DNA of 64,000 nucleotides from Oscillospiraceae bacterium. Lineage in GTDB: Bacteria > Bacillota > Clostridia > Saccharofermentanales > Saccharofermentanaceae. Positions within the stretch are counted from its first letter, which is position 1, and each line of letters opens with the position of its first letter. Shown here piece by piece: positions 18,517 to 26,687 of this stretch. The notes under the pieces were generated by a model. It had not been told where the DNA came from, did no database searches, and saw nothing but the letters and a program-made list of their open reading frames with translations. The stretch covers positions 124,001 through 188,000 of the forward strand of contig CACWXL010000003.1 in NCBI GenBank assembly GCA_902764825.1. Direction: 5' to 3'. A program made the translations under genes and the position numbers.

Positions 18517-19094
18517 TGCCTAGAGTAGTAACGGGAAGATTCAGGGGCGCTGTTTTGCAGGCGCCGGAGGGAGATAAGACAAGGCCTACGACCGACAAGG
18601 TCAAGGAGGCCCTGTTCTCGATAATACAGGCATATGTTCCGGATTCAGAGTTCCTGGATCTTTTCGCCGGTTCCGGACAGATAGGCATCGAAGCCCTAAG
18701 CCGCGGCGCAAAGCGAGTAACGCTCGTTGAGAGGAGCGGTCAGGCGGCTTCGGTCATCGGAAAGAACATCGCCAAGATAAGGATGGACGGATCTGACGAA
18801 TTAAGGTTCTACAAGAAGAGCGTTGCCCAGGCATTGGAGGCGTTAGGGCAGGAAGGCGAGAAATTTGATATTATATTCATGGACCCTCCCTATAAGGACG
18901 TGCCTTTGAGGCTTGATGAGGCAACGAAGCTTATAAGCGGCTTCGGCATGTTGAATGAAGACGGGATGCTGATCGTTGAACACGACAAAGACTGTGAGAT
19001 TCCTGAGGAACTTAACGGTTTGAAGAATGTTCGTTCTTGTAGTTACGGGCTTACAGTGTTAACATTTTTTAAGGATATTAATATTGGAGGATAA
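18516..19094 (+). CDS. rsmD: 16S rRNA (guanine(966)-N(2))-methyltransferase RsmD
   Basis: This 192-residue SAM-dependent methyltransferase modifies G966 of 16S rRNA. Landmarks are the N-terminal TGRFRGAVLQAPEGDKTRPTTD region, the SAM loop LDLFAGSGQIGIEALSRGA and the catalytic motif DPPY in IIFMDPPYKD. Both junctions are TAATG overlaps (with recG and with coaD), so the three genes are translationally coupled. The rsmD-coaD pairing is common in Firmicutes. Confidence 0.94.
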   Translation: MPRVVTGRFRGAVLQAPEGDKTRPTTDKVKEALFSIIQAYVPDSEFLDLFAGSGQIGIEALSRGAKRVTLVERSGQAASVIGKNIAKIRMDGSDELRFYKKSVAQALEALGQEGEKFDIIFMDPPYKDVPLRLDEATKLISGFGMLNEDGMLIVEHDKDCEIPEELNGLKNVRSCSYGLTVLTFFKDINIGG

Positions 19095-19594
19095 TGGTTT
19101 TGAAGGTAATGCTCTTTCCCGGGACATTCGATCCTTTTACAAGAGGACATAGAGACATTGCTAGAAGAGCGAGCAAGCTCTGTGATAAACTTGTTATTGC
19201 AGTCATGGAGAATGCTGCAAAGAAACCGATATTTACTCCTGAAGAACGTGTTGAGCTCATCAAGCTGTCGCTCAAGAACGATAACCTGGACAATGTCGAA
19301 GTCATGGCTTGGGGCGGCCTTCTGGTCGACCTTTACCAGCAGCTCGGATGCTGCGCTTCAGTAAGAGGCATCAGATCAGAGTCTGACTTCAGATATGAAT
19401 CAGAGCACGCATTGGCCAACCGCCTGTTATACTCAGGCTACGACGCCGTGCTCCTGCCCTGCAGAGACGACCTGTCTCTCATCAGTTCTTCGATGGTAAA
19501 GGAAGTAGGCTCATATGGCGGAGACCTCTCTAAGATGGTTCCTGCCGAGATCTTGGATTTAGTTAAGGAAAAACTTTTGAAAGGAAGGAATTAA
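19094..19594 (+). CDS. coaD: Phosphopantetheine adenylyltransferase CoaD
   Basis: CoaD transfers AMP to 4'-phosphopantetheine, the fourth step of coenzyme A synthesis. The 166-residue protein has the nucleotidyltransferase motif PGTFDPFTRGHRD near 9-21 and the conserved VRGIRSESDFRYE. SSSMVKEV near the C-terminus is the family ISSSxVRE pattern. A ribosome site (GGAGG, 19085-19089) lies inside the end of rsmD. Confidence 0.95.
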   Translation: MVLKVMLFPGTFDPFTRGHRDIARRASKLCDKLVIAVMENAAKKPIFTPEERVELIKLSLKNDNLDNVEVMAWGGLLVDLYQQLGCCASVRGIRSESDFRYESEHALANRLLYSGYDAVLLPCRDDLSLISSSMVKEVGSYGGDLSKMVPAEILDLVKEKLLKGRN

Positions 19595-19596
19595 TA

Positions 19597-20091
19597 ATGG
19601 AGAACAGCAATTTCAATCAGGGCGGACAGCGCTATGACGCTATCAAGCACATCGACTATCTTATCGACATGGTCAAGGATGCTTCGAGCGTTCCTTTCTC
19701 CGATAAGTGCTCTATCGAGAGAACAGAGACGATCAATTCACTCCAGATCCTTAAGAACAATCTTCCTGCTTCAGTTGCACAGTCCAACGATATCGTTGCA
19801 AGAGCTCAGGATATAATCAGCACAGCAAGAGAGAAGAACAAGAAGATCATCGACGACGCTAACCGCATGTATGCCATGAAGGTCAATGATCACGAGATCA
19901 CAAGAGGCGCACGTGAGGAAGCTGCTCAGATCATCGCTAACGCTGAGGCTCAGGCAGAAGAACTCAGGAAAAATGCTCACATCTATGTTAAGTCATTGCT
20001 CGAGAACGTTAACGAGACATTGACAGATAACATCGCAAAGATCCAGACAAACCTTACTGAGATCAACTCAACTCTTGACGAGACAGAGTAA
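19597..20091 (+). CDS. Small coiled-coil protein, DivIVA/ATP-synthase-b-like
   Basis: This soluble protein of 164 residues has a Gly/Asn/Gln N-terminus, then almost entirely helical, heptad-rich sequence. AREKNKKIIDDANRMYA and REEAAQIIANAEAQAEELRKNA resemble the coiled coils of DivIVA and ATP synthase subunit b. No catalytic motif is visible. Genes of this type often follow coaD in Clostridia; a scaffold role in division or envelope growth is an inference. It is two bases behind coaD and is followed by a strong terminator, so it ends the operon. Confidence 0.6.
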   Translation: MENSNFNQGGQRYDAIKHIDYLIDMVKDASSVPFSDKCSIERTETINSLQILKNNLPASVAQSNDIVARAQDIISTAREKNKKIIDDANRMYAMKVNDHEITRGAREEAAQIIANAEAQAEELRKNAHIYVKSLLENVNETLTDNIAKIQTNLTEINSTLDETE

Positions 20092-20120
20092 TATCCAAAG
20101 CTTTAACAACAGAATTACAT

Positions 20121-20152
20121 GGGATATCTCGAAATGAGATATCCCTTTTTAT
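20121..20152 (+). terminator. Rho-independent terminator after the coiled-coil gene
   Basis: A perfect 10-bp stem (GGGATATCTC 20121-20130 with GAGATATCCC 20136-20145), a five-base loop and the T-rich TTTTTATTT tract. It closes the nth-to-coiled-coil operon and separates it from the ATPase gene. Confidence 0.9.
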
Positions 20153-20240
20153 TTGCCGTATCATTGCGGTACATATATCATCCAAAAGATTTATAATATC
20201 GTTAGAAATAAAACGAACAGGATAATAGGAGGTGACAGCC

Positions 20241-21440
20241 ATGATATTGGGAATCGAGATTGAGAACTTCGATGTTTTCGATAAGGACAGAGCAGGAATA
20301 CTGTTAGACGATTATCTTTCCGATAAGGAAAACGGAACATCTCACGATGCTTTCAGAGGCCTTAATGCCCTGATCGGCCGCAACAATACGGGCAAGACAT
20401 CTTTCATGGGCTGCATGGCTTTCTTAAGGGACACCATTATCCAGGGATGCGCCGTGGCTTCCATAAGCTACGGAAGGCCGGGCTTTGCCAACATGACACC
20501 TGATATTTCCAAGCCTTCGGTCTTCAGGATCTTCTTCAAGCTTGAGGATAAGATCTCCGGCAAGCCGAAGTTCATCCAATATGAACTGGCCATTGTCACC
20601 AGCAGGTTCAAGAGCCCTATCATAGACAGCGAGAAGGTAATAATCCTGGCTGATGTCGACGGCACCAAAAAGCCGCTCACGATACTGGATATAGAGCAGG
20701 GCAAAGGCACGATCGTAAATCTTGAGGACGGTACATCCGGGAATGCGATAGGTGTTGAAGATGAGCACCTTACCGCATTGAGCCTTTATGGCAAGATCAC
20801 CGGATACAGGGATTATGTTCTGCTCTACAAAGAGATCTATAACTGGTTCTTCTGCAGCTTCTCTTCAGAGGAACACAGCACATATTATTACGACGGCGGT
20901 GCGCCGGGCGGACATAAGCATCTTAACAGCACAGGTTCAAATGTCGGCAACGTGCTTGAATATATCCGTATGGAGAGTGAGGAAGAATATGAGCGCATCG
21001 TAAATGAGATCGAGGAGAAGATCCCTACGATGAAGAAAAAGAAGAACCTTCCTCTTGCGCTTAAAGAGAGCCCCAATAAGCTCTTCTTATATCTGCTCCT
21101 CCTCCGCGATTCAAGGCCGCGCTCGACTATCTTTATCGAGACTCCCGATAAGGACCTCTACCACGATATGGTCGATGTATTAAGCGACGAGATGCGTGAT
21201 TACACTATGAAGAACCACTATTGCCAGATCGTGTTCTCGACTCACAATCCGTACATAATAGAGACTCTGTCACCTAAGGAGATATGGGTCTTCGAGCGTA
21301 CTTTCGAGAAGGAATCCGGCGATGTACAGATACGCTGCGCAGGCGCAGATCCGCTGGTAATGGAATTGTTCCATCAGGGTGTTGGCATGGGTTCCATCTG
21401 GTATGGCGGACACCTTGACAGCAAGAATGAAGACGACTGA
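20241..21440 (+). CDS. AAA_21/AAA_15-type ATPase, first gene of a putative ATPase/TOPRIM pair
   Basis: This 399-residue protein resembles OLD/RecF-like ABC-ATPases. It has Walker A GRNNTGKTS at 46-54, a Walker-B-like strand TIFIETP with E300, and an H-loop FSTHNPY with H335. The region before Walker B lacks a clear LSGG signature, reading ALKESPNKLFLYLLLL. ATG 20241 has AGGAGGTG six bases before it. The DUF4276-like gene follows 14 bases later. In known defence systems such ATPases act with a TOPRIM nuclease-like partner, which is the likely role here. A chromosome-maintenance role cannot be excluded. Confidence 0.7.
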   Translation: MILGIEIENFDVFDKDRAGILLDDYLSDKENGTSHDAFRGLNALIGRNNTGKTSFMGCMAFLRDTIIQGCAVASISYGRPGFANMTPDISKPSVFRIFFKLEDKISGKPKFIQYELAIVTSRFKSPIIDSEKVIILADVDGTKKPLTILDIEQGKGTIVNLEDGTSGNAIGVEDEHLTALSLYGKITGYRDYVLLYKEIYNWFFCSFSSEEHSTYYYDGGAPGGHKHLNSTGSNVGNVLEYIRMESEEEYERIVNEIEEKIPTMKKKKNLPLALKESPNKLFLYLLLLRDSRPRSTIFIETPDKDLYHDMVDVLSDEMRDYTMKNHYCQIVFSTHNPYIIETLSPKEIWVFERTFEKESGDVQIRCAGADPLVMELFHQGVGMGSIWYGGHLDSKNEDD

Positions 21441-21454
21441 TATAAGGCTGATTT

Positions 21455-22135
21455 ATGTTGATAGAGATACTTTCAGAAGATAAATCCGGAGCAGTCGTTG
21501 TAGAACGTCTGGTTAAAAGGATAATCGATAACGAAGGGGTGGACGCCGAAGTAAATGTTCATCCTCACAGAGGCTGCGGAAGCCTGCCTAAGGACATGAC
21601 CGCCAAGCCGCCGAAGTTCGCAAATTCCCTGCTCGATCTCCTCCCGTCAGAACTGCGTGCTTATAACAAAGTATATGGTGGCAAGGATCTGATCCTTATA
21701 ATCGCCATCGACTCCGACGACAAGGATCCTCAGGCCTTAAGACAGGAGATATATGCGGTTGCTTCGAAATTCGCTCCTGATATAAGAAGTGTTGTCGGTA
21801 TTAGCACGGAAGAGATAGAAGCCTGGATGCTGGGCGATAAGAATGCGATCTGCGATGCTTATCCTGACTGCAATACAGAGATCCTCGATTCTTATGAGCA
21901 GGATTCCGTCTGCGGCACGTGGGAGATCTTATGCAGGGCGATAAGCGAGAATGCCGAGGACCTCATCGAGATCGGATATCCTGCTATCGGCCACTACAAG
22001 GCTTTGTGGGCTGACAACATCTCGAAATACATGCTCCCGCAAAAGAACGTGTCACCGAGCTTTAACACGTTTAAGATGGCACTTATTACAGCTCTTAAGA
22101 ATCCTGTTCCGATATACCGCAGGCGTGAGTTCTGA
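21455..22135 (+). CDS. DUF4276-like, TOPRIM-related protein paired with the ATPase
   Basis: The 226-residue protein shows a TOPRIM-like layout: early Glu (IEILSEDKS, 4-11), then a hydrophobic strand ending in an acidic cluster (LIIAID86-SD88-D89). EEIEAWMLGD at 119-128 is the DUF4276 hallmark. DUF4276 proteins commonly lie beside AAA_21-type ATPases and are thought to be metal-dependent nucleases or effectors, but this one's activity is unknown. Its TGA overlaps the hemW ATG by one base, an unexpected coupling to a heme-related gene. Confidence 0.65.
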   Translation: MLIEILSEDKSGAVVVERLVKRIIDNEGVDAEVNVHPHRGCGSLPKDMTAKPPKFANSLLDLLPSELRAYNKVYGGKDLILIIAIDSDDKDPQALRQEIYAVASKFAPDIRSVVGISTEEIEAWMLGDKNAICDAYPDCNTEILDSYEQDSVCGTWEILCRAISENAEDLIEIGYPAIGHYKALWADNISKYMLPQKNVSPSFNTFKMALITALKNPVPIYRRREF

Positions 22136-23337
22136 TGGCAAGGCATATCTACGTTCACAATCCTTTCTGCGCACGCAAATGTCCTTACTGTGATTTCTAT
22201 TCGGTCACCGATCTTTCGCGCGAAGAGGCGTTCTATAAGGCTGCTTTAAAAGAGGTTGAACTCATAGCTTCGGTCATTGATGAGAACGCCGGAACAAATC
22301 CTCTTACAGATATCGATAACGTGGATACGGTGTATTTCGGGGGCGGCACACCTACTGTTCCTGACAGCAGGTTTATAACTGCTTTATTGAAGGCAATAAG
22401 AGAAGCCTTTAACATTGCTCCTGACGCAGAGATAACCATTGAAGCTAATCCGTCTTCAGTGACACCGGAAAAGCTCGCAGAGTACCTTCAGGCGGGTTTT
22501 AACCGCATATCTTTAGGCGTGCAGTCTTTGGACGATGAAGTTCTTAAGACTTTGGGAAGACTTCACGATTCCAAGGGCGCTGTTGATGCGCTCGAAAAGA
22601 TCTCCGGTGCGGGTTTTACGAACATCTCGGCAGACCTTATAACAGGCGTTCCGGGCGAGACTTTGGATGGGATAAAAAGAGACATAGAGACTTTTCGCGC
22701 ACATGGCGTAAAGCATATAAGCACATACTCTCTGATGCTCGAAGAAGGCACGCCTTTTTACGACAGATATAACAAAACGATAGAAGATTTTATCTCACCT
22801 GAATTAGAGCGCGAGATGTACCACGGGACGCGTGAGTTCTTAAATGAATCAGGCTATGAGACATATGAGATCTCGAACAGCTGCATGCCCGGTTACAGAA
22901 GCACACATAATTCGTCTTACTGGAACTCGTGTGAATACTTTGCAATAGGCGCGGGAGCACACGGATATCTGGGCGATATGAGATATGGCCACAGAGACGA
23001 TGTGAGAGCTTACATAGAAGAAATGAATACGATTACGTCTGATATGTACAAAGCGTTTCTGGAGGGCAATAAGAGCGGCCTGAAGTCACTTTTTGCCGAA
23101 GAGATGCTTGGCAGGGAAGATAAGATGCGCGAGGTGGCATTCTTAAGGCTCAGGACGACAGACGGGATCCTTCTGGATGAGTTCAGAAAAGTGTTTGGCG
23201 AAGAGTTCGAAAATGTTTTCGCTGATGCGGTAAACAGCAATATCGCCAAGGGTTTATTGGAGCGCAAAGAAAGAACGCTCCGGTTAACACGGAGCGGTCT
23301 TGATCTTGCTAATGTTGTAATCGAAGATTTCCTTTAA
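22135..23337 (+). CDS. hemW: HemW-like radical SAM protein (coproporphyrinogen III oxidase family)
   Basis: The 400-residue radical SAM protein has its 4Fe-4S motif at C12-x3-C16-x2-C19 (NPFCARKCPYCDF). Family motifs VYFGGGTPT, EANPSS, RISLGVQS, DLITGVPGET and the C-terminal HemW domain (FAIGAGAHGYLG) are present. HemW proteins act as heme chaperones; older annotation calls them oxygen-independent coproporphyrinogen oxidases. The extra Cys next to the cluster typical of true HemN cannot be asserted. Convergent with the next gene: both stop codons share TTAA at 23334-23337. Confidence 0.88.
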   Translation: MARHIYVHNPFCARKCPYCDFYSVTDLSREEAFYKAALKEVELIASVIDENAGTNPLTDIDNVDTVYFGGGTPTVPDSRFITALLKAIREAFNIAPDAEITIEANPSSVTPEKLAEYLQAGFNRISLGVQSLDDEVLKTLGRLHDSKGAVDALEKISGAGFTNISADLITGVPGETLDGIKRDIETFRAHGVKHISTYSLMLEEGTPFYDRYNKTIEDFISPELEREMYHGTREFLNESGYETYEISNSCMPGYRSTHNSSYWNSCEYFAIGAGAHGYLGDMRYGHRDDVRAYIEEMNTITSDMYKAFLEGNKSGLKSLFAEEMLGREDKMREVAFLRLRTTDGILLDEFRKVFGEEFENVFADAVNSNIAKGLLERKERTLRLTRSGLDLANVVIEDFL

Positions 23338-25043
23338 AGATTTGCCTTTGCAGCGGCTTCCTGCGCTTCTCTGTACTTGGCTTCGTCAGCCTTTCTGATA
23401 GCGGTACGCATGATCTTGCCGCTTGTGGTCTTAGGGAGCTCATCAACGAACTCGATAACTCTCGGATACTTGTAAGGAGCTGTAGCGTTCTTTACGTGAT
23501 TCTGGAGTTCCTTTACGAGCTCGGGTGATGCCTTCTCCTTGTAAGCCTTTGTGAGGACGATAGTTGCCTTAACTACCTGGCCTCTCATAGGATCAGGAAC
23601 AGCTGTTACAGCGCACTCGAGGACTGCATCGTGTGTCATGAGTGCACTCTCAACTTCGAAAGGTCCGATACGGTAACCGGAGCACTTGATAACGTCGTCA
23701 TTTCTTCCTACGAACCAGATATAACCCTCAGGATCTCTCCATGCTGTATCGCCTGTGCTGTAGTCAGCGCCGGGCCACTGTTCAGCCATTGCTTCAGGGT
23801 TCTTATAGTACTCACGGAAGAGTCCGATAGGCTTTGCAGATGCGTTCTTGATAACGATGTTGCCTACGATACCGTCTTCTACCGGTACACCGTTGTCGTC
23901 AAGAAGCTGGATGTCGTAGATAGGCGTAGGCATGCCTGTGGAACCAGGCTTTACATCGATCCAGGGGAAGTTTGCGAAAAGAACGCTTCCTTCTGTCTGG
24001 CCGAATCCTTCACGGATCTCAAGGCCTGTGTATTTCTGCCACTTGTAGAATACTTCAGGATTCAAAGGCTCGCCTGCCATTGAGCAGTGCTTGATGGAAG
24101 AGAAGTCATATTTAGTAAGATCTTCCTGAATGAGATATCTGTAGATCGTGGAAGGTCCGCAGAAAGAATTGAGCTTGAGTTTTTCCATGATCTCGAGCAT
24201 TCTTGCTGCCTTGAACTTCTGTGTATCGTAAGTAACGTTGACTGCGCCGCAGATCCACTGTCCGTAGATCTTGCCCCATGCAAATTTAGCCCAGCCTGAG
24301 TCAGCCTGTGTTAAGTGCCTGCAGCCGTCGTAAACCTGTTGCCAGTACTTGGCTGTTACGATGTGGCCAAGAGGGAGGGTGTAGTCGTGCAGGATCATCT
24401 TAGGCTCACCTGTCGTGCCGGATGAGAAGTAGATCAGCATCGGATCGTATGCATGTGTAGCCTCGTCACCTGTGGGGCGCTCGAAAACAGGAGATGCATT
24501 ATCGATATCATCTGTCAGAGATCTCCAGCCTTCAGGTGCCTCTCCGATAACGCTGCAGTACTGAACAGTCTTGCAGTCAGGACGTGCTTTATTAACGTGC
24601 TCGATGATCTGCGGGTCGTCAGCACATACGATCATCTTAACGTCTGCAGCATTGCAGCGGTATACGATGTCGTGATAAAGGAGCTGGAACGTAGCAGGGA
24701 TTACCAGTGCGCCGAGCTTATGAAGACCTACCATCGTGAACCAAACTTCAGGACGCTGGCGGAGCATCATGAGGACTCTGTCACCCTTCTTGATTCCAAG
24801 ATCCTTGAACATGTTTGCAACGCGGTTGCTCTTCTCGCTGATATCCTTAAATGTGAAATGCTTTTCGTTGCCGTCGTCATCACACCAGATAAGAGCTTCC
24901 TGATCAGGAACCTCCTTGGCATATACGTCAACAACATCAAAACCGAAGTTGAAATCCTCCGGAACATTTATCTTGAAATTCTGTTTAAAATCCTCGTAAC
25001 TGTCAAAATCAATTCTGTTTACAAATCTGTTTAATAAATCCAT
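23334..25043 (-). CDS. AMP-dependent acyl-CoA synthetase (ACSM/acetyl-CoA-synthetase-like)
   Basis: The 569-residue adenylate-forming enzyme activates a carboxylic acid to its CoA thioester with ATP. It has the AMP-binding motif YFSSGTTGEPK, the A5 region GFGQTEG, an STGD-type motif (DYSTGDTAW), and the C-terminal catalytic Lys in KTTSGKIMR. The overall pattern fits medium-chain or aromatic acyl-CoA ligases rather than acetate-specific Acs, but the substrate is unknown. Its gene lies 56 bases downstream of an XRE-cupin regulator on the same strand, a pairing frequent in Clostridia. Confidence 0.85.
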   Translation of the reverse strand: MDLLNRFVNRIDFDSYEDFKQNFKINVPEDFNFGFDVVDVYAKEVPDQEALIWCDDDGNEKHFTFKDISEKSNRVANMFKDLGIKKGDRVLMMLRQRPEVWFTMVGLHKLGALVIPATFQLLYHDIVYRCNAADVKMIVCADDPQIIEHVNKARPDCKTVQYCSVIGEAPEGWRSLTDDIDNASPVFERPTGDEATHAYDPMLIYFSSGTTGEPKMILHDYTLPLGHIVTAKYWQQVYDGCRHLTQADSGWAKFAWGKIYGQWICGAVNVTYDTQKFKAARMLEIMEKLKLNSFCGPSTIYRYLIQEDLTKYDFSSIKHCSMAGEPLNPEVFYKWQKYTGLEIREGFGQTEGSVLFANFPWIDVKPGSTGMPTPIYDIQLLDDNGVPVEDGIVGNIVIKNASAKPIGLFREYYKNPEAMAEQWPGADYSTGDTAWRDPEGYIWFVGRNDDVIKCSGYRIGPFEVESALMTHDAVLECAVTAVPDPMRGQVVKATIVLTKAYKEKASPELVKELQNHVKNATAPYKYPRVIEFVDELPKTTSGKIMRTAIRKADEAKYREAQEAAAKANL

Positions 25044-25099
25044 GGGTATTCATTCCTTTTCTACTTCTATTATTTTTGCCTTGGGGTAGAACTGCTAAA

Positions 25100-25645
25100 T
25101 CACTCGTTGATAATAGTGAGGAACTTAGCAGTCTCCGTCACGGCGCGCTGTCCGTGAGGCTTCTCAGGATTGAAGTAAATGGAATCTCCTGCCTCTAAAG
25201 TAAATTCTCTGTCGCCTACGACTACCTTGATCGCGCCTTCGATGACATAGTTGAACTCCTGGCCGCCGTGGCGGACGAGCTCAGCTGTCTCGGACTTGGA
25301 CAGGGTAACGATCATAGGATCCATCTGTCTGTTCTTGTAGTTGAAAGCAAGTGCGCTGAAGGAATAGCCGGGATAACGCTCGACCTTGATTCCGTTGCCG
25401 CCTCTAACCACTGTATAGTCATCCATTCTCGGAACGTCGCCTGTCATAAGGACAGTCGGATCGACCTTGAAAACGCTTGCCACCTTGTAAAGAAGGCTGA
25501 TCGGGATCTCCTTCTCGCCGTTCTCATATGCTAAATACTCTTCCGTGCTCACGCCGATCTGCTGTGCCACTTCTTCGGCTGTTAAGTCAAGGATGTCTCT
25601 AAGCTCTCTGATCCTGTCGGATATCTGCTTAATGTATTCGTTCAT
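25100..25645 (-). CDS. XRE-family regulator with C-terminal cupin domain
   Basis: The 181-residue protein has an HTH_3 domain (ISDRIRELRDILDLTAEEVAQQIGVS, about 5-60) and a cupin sensor domain (about 105-180; FNYVIEGAIKVVVGDREFTLEAGDSIYFNPEKPHGQRA). Such regulators sense a small ligand and control neighbouring metabolic genes, here most likely the acyl-CoA ligase downstream. ATG 25645 was chosen because GGAGG lies just before it on the minus strand. The longer in-frame start at 25693 has no ribosome site. Confidence 0.85.
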   Translation of the reverse strand: MNEYIKQISDRIRELRDILDLTAEEVAQQIGVSTEEYLAYENGEKEIPISLLYKVASVFKVDPTVLMTGDVPRMDDYTVVRGGNGIKVERYPGYSFSALAFNYKNRQMDPMIVTLSKSETAELVRHGGQEFNYVIEGAIKVVVGDREFTLEAGDSIYFNPEKPHGQRAVTETAKFLTIINE

Positions 25646-25665
25646 ATTGGCCTCCAGATGATAAT

Positions 25666-25687
25666 TAATCAGCGATTGATTATTGTA
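25666..25687 (-). promoter_or_regulatory. Candidate -10 (TACAAT) and overlapping palindrome before the XRE-cupin gene
   Basis: On the minus strand TACAAT (plus 25682-25687) lies 37 bases before the start codon. Abutting it is the inverted repeat TAATCA-GCGAT-TGATTA (25666-25682). A repressor bound there would block the start region, so this is a plausible autoregulatory operator. No good -35 was seen. Confidence 0.35.
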
Positions 25688-25904
25688 CAACATTATTTTC
25701 GCGCGTGCGAGTTATATTATATTACGCTACTCTAAACCTGTTTGTGAATAAACGAATTGTCCATCTTATATCGCCGCCGAGCGCCTGTTTTTAGTCGGTT
25801 TGGGGCTAAAAGCACGGTTTTTGGCTTCAAAACAGCGAGAAATCCCTTTGCGTCAGCAGCCCTGAAGCGATGCGGACGGACAGCTTTCATTCAAAAAGTT
25901 AGTG

Positions 25905-25934
25905 TTGACTAACGCAGCCTTCCATTGTTAGTAT
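25905..25934 (+). promoter_or_regulatory. Candidate sigma-A promoter for the mntP riboswitch transcript
   Basis: TTGACT at 25905-25910 and TAGTAT at 25929-25934 are spaced by 18 bases and sit just before the riboswitch aptamer. The rest of 25688-25904 is GC-mixed intergenic sequence in which I see no gene. Confidence 0.45.
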
Positions 25935-25942
25935 CATCACCA

Positions 25943-26058
25943 TTGAGGGAGTAGCAGACGCTATAGAGGCGTTGTCTAAGTCAACATACTGGTTATTACC
26001 TGGCTTATTCTTCCGTGTGAGACTCAAGGCGATTATAGTGGCCTTGGGTTGTTTTTTT
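25943..26058 (+). promoter_or_regulatory. yybP-ykoY (manganese) riboswitch before mntP
   Basis: Conserved yybP-ykoY elements are visible: closing stem P1 TTGAG (25943-25947) with CTCAA (26023-26027), the GGGAGTAGC loop directly after P1, a variable hairpin (AGACGC..GCGTTGTCT) and the AGTCAACA segment. The CTCAA strand of P1 is also the 5' arm of a terminator (26023-26058). Metal-stabilised P1 should therefore prevent termination and turn mntP on. The family is known to sense Mn2+, which fits the downstream Mn efflux gene. Confidence 0.85.
26023..26058 (+). terminator. Regulated terminator of the mntP riboswitch
   Basis: Stem CTCAAGGC (26023-26030) with GCCTTGGG (26041-26048), ten-base loop, then TTGTTTTTTT. 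Its left arm competes with riboswitch stem P1. Confidence 0.85.
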
Positions 26059-26080
26059 GCCCGGGCAGAAAGGAAGTTTA

Positions 26081-26677
26081 ATGTTACAACTCATTATCAA
26101 CAGTGTGCTTCTGGGTGCCGGTCTTGCTATGGACGCTTTCTCGATCTCTATAGCCAACGGCATTGTTGAGCCCGGCATGAGAAAGCGCAGGATGCTCCTT
26201 ATAGCCGGAGTCTATGCTGTGTTCCAGTTCATGATGCCGATGTTAGGCTGGCTCCTGGTAACTACGCTTGAAGAGATCTTCACAAAATTCAGTATCCTTA
26301 TCCCGTGGATAGCATTGGTATTGCTCATTTTTATCGGCGGCAAGATGATCGTCGAGGCGATCCTCGAAAAGAAGAACGGTAAGAAATCCGATGAAGAACA
26401 GATAACTAAACTTACCTTTAAGACATTGATAATTCAGGGCATAGCGACTTCTATCGATGCGCTGTCAGTAGGTTTTACCATTGCGGATTATTCTTTTAAG
26501 AGAGCATTTGCCGCATCTTTGATAATCGGCGTTGTCACACTTGTGATATGCTTAATAGGGTTGATCTTCGGCAGGAAGATCGGTGAGAAGATATCGGGGA
26601 CCGCCACTATTATCGGCGGTATCATCCTGATAGTTATCGGAATCGAGATATTTGTAAAGGGCGTATTCGGCCTGTAA
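26081..26677 (+). CDS. mntP: Manganese efflux pump MntP
   Basis: MntP (DUF204 family) exports Mn2+ and protects against manganese excess. The 198-residue protein has six predicted membrane helices. The two family Asp motifs are GLAMDAFSISIANG near 12-25 and GIATSIDALSVGF, one in each of the two repeated halves. ATG 26081 follows AAAGGAAG; an upstream in-frame TTG lies within the terminator T-tract and is rejected. The Mn2+ riboswitch directly upstream independently supports the function. Confidence 0.93.
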   Translation: MLQLIINSVLLGAGLAMDAFSISIANGIVEPGMRKRRMLLIAGVYAVFQFMMPMLGWLLVTTLEEIFTKFSILIPWIALVLLIFIGGKMIVEAILEKKNGKKSDEEQITKLTFKTLIIQGIATSIDALSVGFTIADYSFKRAFAASLIIGVVTLVICLIGLIFGRKIGEKISGTATIIGGIILIVIGIEIFVKGVFGL

Positions 26678-26687
26678 GGAGGAAGCT

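Noticed and set aside
23631..24083. 150-codon plus-strand frame
   Set aside because: Also antisense to the ligase, no ribosome site or recognisable motif.
24453..25034. 193-codon plus-strand frame
   Set aside because: Antisense to the acyl-CoA ligase; an artefact of its codon bias with no family pattern.
26057..26677. Longer mntP from a TTG at 26057
   Set aside because: The TTG sits at the end of the terminator T-tract; ATG 26081 has a ribosome site and the family N-terminus.
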